From JACRBK01 sp964427955 (GTDB lineage Bacteria > Chloroflexota > Anaerolineae > Aggregatilineales > Aggregatilineaceae): a stretch of 9,446 nucleotides of DNA. Under the pieces are notes generated by a model. That model saw only the letters and a list, made by a program, of their open reading frames with translations, ran no database searches and had not been told where the DNA came from. The translations under genes were made by a program, and so were the position numbers. This document shows, piece after piece, positions 5,338-9,446 of the stretch. The DNA lies in the NCBI GenBank assembly GCA_964427955.1, contig CAYRWY010000221.1, positions 1 to 9,446 on the forward strand, written 5' to 3'. Every line of letters starts with the position of its first letter. The stretch's first letter is position 1.

Positions 5338-7416
5338 GTGGACGATCATCACTCTCTCGATGACGTAAAACTGCTGCGCCAGATCAATCGAACGCTGCGG
5401 TCTAATGCGGAGATGGGAGATAAACTGAGCGAGGTGGTCGCGGCAGCCCAGCAGTTGATCCGCGCTGAAAGTAGTATCGCCCTGCTTTTCTCCAAAGATC
5501 GCCAACACATTGAAGTCGTGGCCGCCTCTCAACCTGACGTGATTGGACGCCGCGTGGGGGTGTCTACCAGCACGATCGCTCAGATGCTCCTGGACAGTCA
5601 GCAGCCGGAGCCGGTCGTCCTGTACGGCGAAGAGCCTGCCCCGCTCGGCATTGAGTTCCTCCGGTCCGGGGATGGGAAACTGCTGCCGCCTCACGTAACC
5701 GCCGCGGTGTACCTGCCCTTGCTGGGTCATCGGCAGTGTATCGGCGGACTGCTGCTTTTCTTTGCGGAGCGTCCCGTGCTGGAGGGGACCGCTGCCGATC
5801 TGTTGGAAGCCATAGCCTCATCGGCAGCCCTGGTCCTCGAAGATACACTGCTCTTTGCCGCCGCGCACCGGATGGCCGAACAGATGCGTCTGGTCAACCA
5901 GGTCAGCCTCGAAGTGGCTGCCCTTCACGATCTGGAGACCATCCTCAACCTCATCCCGAACCGGCTCACCGAGATGTTTGGTTATTATCATGCCTCGGTC
6001 GGAATCGTGGGTCTCGATGGTATCAAGATGTACGAAGCGTCTCAGCGCAGCCGCGCGATCGGCCCCAAGCGGTTTTCTATTTCGCTCGACGCCTATGGGA
6101 TGATCCCCTGGGTGGCTCGCTACGGAAAAGCGCACCTGGCGAACGACACCCAGCAGGATGAACTCTGGATTCCCGGCAAAGGTCTGGAAGCGTCGCGCTC
6201 CGAGCTGACGGTTCCGCTGGTCTACCGGGAGCGCACCATCGGGGTGATCGATCTCCAGAGTGAGCGTCCCAACGCGTTTGACCAGGATGACGTTGCGGTC
6301 CTGGAGGCGCTGGGAGGGCAGTTGGCGATCGCGATTGAGAACGTCCGGCTGTTGGACGACAACGTGCGCCAGCGCCGGTCGGCGGAGACGCTAAGCCGCG
6401 TGTCGCGTCTGGTGGGTGGGCTGCTGGATCTGCGCGAAGCGTCCTATACCGTGCTCGATGAGCTGAAAAAACAACTCTCCTTTGATGCGGCGCTGATTGC
6501 GCTGTTCGAGGACAATGCCTTCCGAATTGTCTATCAAACCGGCTATTCCGAGGATGCCGACGCGGGCAACCGGTGGCTGGTGCACGACTCGCCCATTTTC
6601 CACCGCATCGTGCGTTACCAGGAGATCATTCGCATCTCCGACACCGCGCAAGACCGGCTGTGGCAGCGCGGGGGGCCGGATGCGGTGCGCTCGTGGCTGG
6701 GGGTGCCACTGCTGAGCCGGGAACGCTCGATCGGCGTCCTGGCCGTGGCCAGCTTCACGCCCGGTGTGTATGACCTCTACGCCAGCCGGGTGCTTTTTAC
6801 CTTCGCCAACCAGGTGGCCGTCACCCTGGACAATGCCTGGCTGTTCGAGAAAGGCGAACAGCGCGAGCGTGAAGCCCGGTCGCTCTACGAGGTGACACGC
6901 TCGTTGGTCTCGCTCGATCAAGAAACCATGCCGCTGAGTCTCATGGAAAACTTGAGCCAGGCATTTCAGTTCGACGTGGCGGGAATCTTGATCGCGGGCG
7001 CTCAGAATCGGTTGGTGATCGCCACCAGGCAGGCCGTCCATCCGTCGGCCCTGGCCGAATTTGAAGCCCGGCTGCGCGCATCCTTTCAGACTTTGAGCCA
7101 GACCACGATTGATCAGGAGACGCTGCTGCGCCGTATCACCCTCGCCGGGAATTTCCCGGAGGCTGCGCCTATCGAGCACATTCCCACGCGCTTTTCGGTG
7201 CCTTTGCTGGCGGGGCGGAGTTGTGTGGGGATTCTGGAGTTGGCCAAAACTGATCTGACTCCGTACAGTGATGCCGAGATTCGGGCGCTCTACATCCTCG
7301 CCAACCTGGCCGCCACCGCGTTGGAAAACGCCCGCCTCTATCAGGAATTGATGGTACGGGCGGCCAACCTCCAGCAGTTCATCGACGATCTGGCCGATGC
7401 CGACGACGTCAACTGA
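5338..7416 (+). CDS. Tandem four-GAF-domain sensor-like protein without output domain
   Basis: A 692-residue soluble protein with no signal peptide or membrane helix. It starts at GTG 5338 with GAGGGGGG (5327-5334) upstream; I see no better ATG. Four GAF domains are arranged in tandem, approximately at 25-178, 190-340, 357-505 and 520-672. Each ends in the GAF pattern of a hydrophobic-Pro-Leu strand, IG or VG, then a long helix leading to the next domain: VYLPLL at 124, LTVPLV at 290, LGVPLL at 454, FSVPLL at 619. Closing helices such as LAIAIENVRLLDD, VAVTLDNAWLFEK and AATALENARLYQE are typical. GAF domains bind small ligands (cyclic nucleotides, haem, bilins) or dimerise. GAF1 and GAF4 each have a Cys (C134 in HRQCIG and one in GRSCVG), but no bilin motif is evident. 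No kinase, ATPase, cyclase, phosphodiesterase, PP2C or DNA-binding domain follows; the protein ends in a short acidic tail. It probably works through a separate partner. Its stop overlaps the converging gene. Confidence 0.93.
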   Translation: MDDHHSLDDVKLLRQINRTLRSNAEMGDKLSEVVAAAQQLIRAESSIALLFSKDRQHIEVVAASQPDVIGRRVGVSTSTIAQMLLDSQQPEPVVLYGEEPAPLGIEFLRSGDGKLLPPHVTAAVYLPLLGHRQCIGGLLLFFAERPVLEGTAADLLEAIASSAALVLEDTLLFAAAHRMAEQMRLVNQVSLEVAALHDLETILNLIPNRLTEMFGYYHASVGIVGLDGIKMYEASQRSRAIGPKRFSISLDAYGMIPWVARYGKAHLANDTQQDELWIPGKGLEASRSELTVPLVYRERTIGVIDLQSERPNAFDQDDVAVLEALGGQLAIAIENVRLLDDNVRQRRSAETLSRVSRLVGGLLDLREASYTVLDELKKQLSFDAALIALFEDNAFRIVYQTGYSEDADAGNRWLVHDSPIFHRIVRYQEIIRISDTAQDRLWQRGGPDAVRSWLGVPLLSRERSIGVLAVASFTPGVYDLYASRVLFTFANQVAVTLDNAWLFEKGEQREREARSLYEVTRSLVSLDQETMPLSLMENLSQAFQFDVAGILIAGAQNRLVIATRQAVHPSALAEFEARLRASFQTLSQTTIDQETLLRRITLAGNFPEAAPIEHIPTRFSVPLLAGRSCVGILELAKTDLTPYSDAEIRALYILANLAATALENARLYQELMVRAANLQQFIDDLADADDVN

Positions 7417-8200
7417 GATAGATGGACCCGAACAAGGTGTGGGCGATGATCTCCAGATCGATGGCCTGATCGTCGCCGGAGGCCGCGTCGCGGGTGGAAT
7501 AGACGCCGGGGCCGTCAGCCTGGAACCGTGTTGAGTCGACCCGCACCCGTCCGAAGACGCTGGGCTGGATGGTGACGTGCGCCCGGCTGCCGGGCGGGAC
7601 CGTCACCCGCACGTCGCCAAAGGTAGACCGGGCGAACACGACGCCCGCGGCGTGCTCAGGGCAGGTGACGTTCACGTGACCCAGCCCGGAGGAGGCATAG
7701 GCCCGTTCCACCAGCAGACCGCGCAGGTCGAGTTCCAGCCGTCCCAGGGTGCTGCTGACCAGGATTTCCCACGGGAGATCGGGCGCTAGCCCGGCATCCC
7801 AATCCGCCAATGACAGCCACCAGGTTTGGCCGCGCTGCATTCGCAGAGTCGCATGATTGTTACGGACGGTCAGGTCCGGGCGCGAGCGGGCGGTATACTG
7901 CCCGGCGATCAGCCGTCCTGGTTTGCGCAGCACGCGCAGTTGCACGTCCAGTTCCCCGCTTTCGATTTCGACCGAACCCGACTGCACGCTGCCGCGCGTG
8001 ATCCCGAACGTATGCGCCTGCCAACTGGGCGCGATATCGCCCCGCCACAGCAGTTGGAGTCCCAACACCACCAGCACGACCGGCCAGTACGGCGTCAGGT
8101 TGACGTCGATCAGCATGAAGCGTTCGAGCAGGAGCAGCACTCCGCCCGCCATCAAGACCAGCGGCCAGAGCCAGGGCGTGCGTTTCGGTTGGGCAAGCAT
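7409..8200 (-). CDS. Two-helix membrane protein with LiaF/toast-rack-like C-terminal domain
   Basis: A 263-residue protein. After a short basic N-terminus (MLAQPKRTP) come two membrane helices: residues 10-31 (WLWPLVLMAGGVLLLLERF) and 38-53 (PYWPVVLVVLGLQLLW), as in the LiaI/LiaF-like (DUF5668-type) membrane module. The rest (about 65-263) is beta-rich and soluble, with a repeat of roughly 20-26 residues of the type S-x-[LF]-G-x-[VIL]-x-[VIL]: STLGRLELDL, SGLGHVNVT, STFGDVRVT, SVFGRVRVD, TLFGSIYL. This suggests a stacked beta fold like the LiaF C-terminus, toast-rack or DUF4097 groups. In Firmicutes LiaF restrains the LiaRS envelope-stress system; here no LiaRS is present and the role is unknown. 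ATG 8200 has GGAG 8 bases upstream, inside the end of the sigma gene, and starts 2 bases after that gene's stop, indicating co-transcription and possible translational coupling. Confidence 0.85.
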   Translation of the reverse strand: MLAQPKRTPWLWPLVLMAGGVLLLLERFMLIDVNLTPYWPVVLVVLGLQLLWRGDIAPSWQAHTFGITRGSVQSGSVEIESGELDVQLRVLRKPGRLIAGQYTARSRPDLTVRNNHATLRMQRGQTWWLSLADWDAGLAPDLPWEILVSSTLGRLELDLRGLLVERAYASSGLGHVNVTCPEHAAGVVFARSTFGDVRVTVPPGSRAHVTIQPSVFGRVRVDSTRFQADGPGVYSTRDAASGDDQAIDLEIIAHTLFGSIYLS

Positions 8201-8202
8201 GG

Positions 8203-9432
8203 CTATATCTCCAACAGATAATCTTGCAGCAGTTGGTGAGCCGACGAATGACGCAGCCGGTTGAGGGCCTGCGCCTCGAGTTGCCGGACGCGTTCGCGCG
8301 TGACGCCGATCTGCCGTCCGACTTCTTCCAGCGTATGGGTTTCGCCGTCGAGCAGCCCGTAGCGCAGCTCCAGGATGTGGGCTTCGCGCTCCGGCAGGCG
8401 TGCCAGGACCTGCTGTAAATGCTCGCGCAGCAGGTTTTGCGTCACCATTTCGGCGGGCTGTGGGCTGGACTTATCTTCGATGAAATCGCCGAATTCCGAG
8501 TCCGCGTCTTCCTCGATGGGCGTCTCCAGGCTGATGGGGCGGCGCGAAATCTCGATCAGGTTGCTGATCTTGTCGGGCGTCGTTTCCATCGAATAGGCCA
8601 GTTCGTCGGTCGTGGGTTCGCGGCCATACTCCTGTGTGAGCTGCGTCGAAATCCGCCGCAGCCGGTTGATCTGGTCGCCCATGTGCACCGGCACGCGAAT
8701 GGTGCGGCCCTGGTCCGCCACGGCACGGCTGACCGCCTGCCGGATCCACCAGGTCGCGTAGGTGCTGAACTTGTGCCCGCGCTGGTACTCGAATTTGCGC
8801 GCTGCCCGGATCAGACCGATATTTCCTTCCTGGATCAGGTCGAGGAAGTGCACGCCACGCCCGATGTATTTTTTGGCGACGCTGATCACCAGCCGCGAAT
8901 TGGCCCGCACCAGATATTCCTGAGCGGCCTCGCCGTCTTCGGAGAGGAACTCCAGTTCTCTCCGATCGTCCGCAGAAAGACCGTTGTTGAGTTCCCGCAG
9001 TTGTTGGACGGCAAATTTGCCCGCTTCCATGCGTTTGGCGAGCGATACTTCTTCGTCGGCAGTCAGCAGGGGCACGCGTCCGGCCTCTTTGAGATAGAGG
9101 CCGACGACATCGTCGGTATCCAGGGCCTGCTGATAGCCGGCATCTTTCATCAGGTCCTCGTACAGTGCCGCGGGATCGAGTAGTTCCTCGTGCTCTGCCG
9201 CGCCCCCCGGTGCGGTCTTGGCGGGGGCTTCAGGCACGACCTCGATCCCCTCACTGCTGAGGGCATCCAACAGATCGTCCAGCAAGTCGATATTGCGCTC
9301 CAGGGCCGGGATGCGTTTCAGGACATCATCATAGGTGATGTAGCCCTGCTCTTTGCCCAAGGCAATCAACTGCTGCCAGACCAGGCTGTCGGTGGTAATA
9401 GGTGTTGTTTGCTGCGTGTCTACCAAGGCCAT
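8203..9432 (-). CDS. rpoD: RpoD/SigA-like sigma-70 RNA polymerase sigma factor
   Basis: It directs RNA polymerase to -35/-10 promoters. Visible regions: 1.1 (about 14-66, LIALGKEQGYITYDDV through DDLLDALSSEGIEVV), an acidic linker (67-100), 1.2 (105-137, DDVVGLYLKEAGRVPLLT), 2 (172-250, including HFLDLIQEGNIGLIRA and FSTYATWWIRQAVSRAVADQ), 3 (252-325, including SLETPIEEDADSEFGDFIED) and 4 (337-395, including the -35 helix-turn-helix TLEEVGRQIGVTRERVRQLE). With region 1.1 present, no large insertion and near-consensus region 2.4 and 4.2 residues, it is a primary or primary-like factor; a second group 1/2 sigma elsewhere in the genome is possible. At 409 residues it is in the SigA range. The ATG at 9432 is 14 bases from the window edge; the frame stays open upstream and no strong ribosome site is visible, so the true start could lie further out. 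The LiaF-like gene follows immediately. Confidence 0.96.
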   Translation of the reverse strand: MALVDTQQTTPITTDSLVWQQLIALGKEQGYITYDDVLKRIPALERNIDLLDDLLDALSSEGIEVVPEAPAKTAPGGAAEHEELLDPAALYEDLMKDAGYQQALDTDDVVGLYLKEAGRVPLLTADEEVSLAKRMEAGKFAVQQLRELNNGLSADDRRELEFLSEDGEAAQEYLVRANSRLVISVAKKYIGRGVHFLDLIQEGNIGLIRAARKFEYQRGHKFSTYATWWIRQAVSRAVADQGRTIRVPVHMGDQINRLRRISTQLTQEYGREPTTDELAYSMETTPDKISNLIEISRRPISLETPIEEDADSEFGDFIEDKSSPQPAEMVTQNLLREHLQQVLARLPEREAHILELRYGLLDGETHTLEEVGRQIGVTRERVRQLEAQALNRLRHSSAHQLLQDYLLEI

Positions 9433-9446
9433 CTCGTGATCACTAC

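Noticed and set aside
6391..7179. A 262-codon minus-strand open frame opposite the GAF gene
   Set aside because: Covered by GAF3/GAF4 coding sequence, with no family motif; a shadow frame.
8419..9183. A 254-codon plus-strand open frame opposite the sigma factor gene
   Set aside because: Opposite a highly conserved sigma gene, no recognisable motif and no plausible ribosome site; a codon-bias shadow.
1..9446. Mobile element, phage, CRISPR or defence island
   Set aside because: No transposase, integrase, toxin, restriction or Cas gene, no direct-repeat array, and no terminal repeats; the tRNA gene is not flanked by an integrase or a duplicated tRNA end in the window.

Overview
This 9.4 kb window is GC-rich chromosomal DNA from a free-living bacterium. 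It is densely coded, with no gene-free stretch longer than about 125 bases and no sign of phage, insertion sequence, CRISPR or plasmid genes. Several traits hint at Chloroflexota (Anaerolineae-like): a primary-type sigma factor beside a small membrane protein with a LiaF-like C-terminal domain, a TolB-like propeller on a single membrane anchor, a stand-alone multi-GAF protein, and an rSAM_fuse_unch-type (TIGR03960) radical SAM protein. This assignment is inference from gene style, not from a marker alignment.

Layout, left to right. (1) Positions 1-972, plus: the 3' part of a membrane-anchored TolB/PD40-type beta-propeller protein, open at the left edge. (2) Positions 1018-1171, minus: a complete tRNA-Phe(GAA) unit with near-consensus promoter, 73-nt tRNA body without encoded CCA, and a likely intrinsic terminator. 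The -35 box lies inside a perfect 8-bp inverted repeat, in the 118-bp divergent gap before the photolyase gene. (3) Positions 1249-3223, plus: a class I photolyase with FAD-site and Trp-triad residues intact, followed 19 bases later by kptA (NAD-dependent RNA 2'-phosphotransferase), probably co-transcribed. (4) Positions 3216-5212, plus: an extended -10 promoter overlapping the kptA stop codon, then a 645-residue radical SAM protein of the TIGR03960 type without its usual TIGR03936 partner. (5) Positions 5338-7416, plus: a cytoplasmic protein of four tandem GAF domains with no recognisable output domain, after a gap holding a perfect 10-bp-stem hairpin. (6) Positions 7409-9432, minus: an RpoD-like sigma factor followed 2 bases later by a two-helix membrane protein with LiaF/toast-rack-like repeats. 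This operon runs head-on into the GAF gene, and the two stop codons overlap by 8 bases.

How the genes may work together: mostly housekeeping and stress functions (light-dependent DNA repair, RNA 2'-phosphate or NAD chemistry, transcription initiation, envelope sensing) with no single evident pathway. No clearly new multi-gene system can be proved from the sequence. The points most worth following are the phr-kptA pairing, the output-less four-GAF protein, the sigma factor/LiaF-like gene pair, and the orphan TIGR03960 protein.
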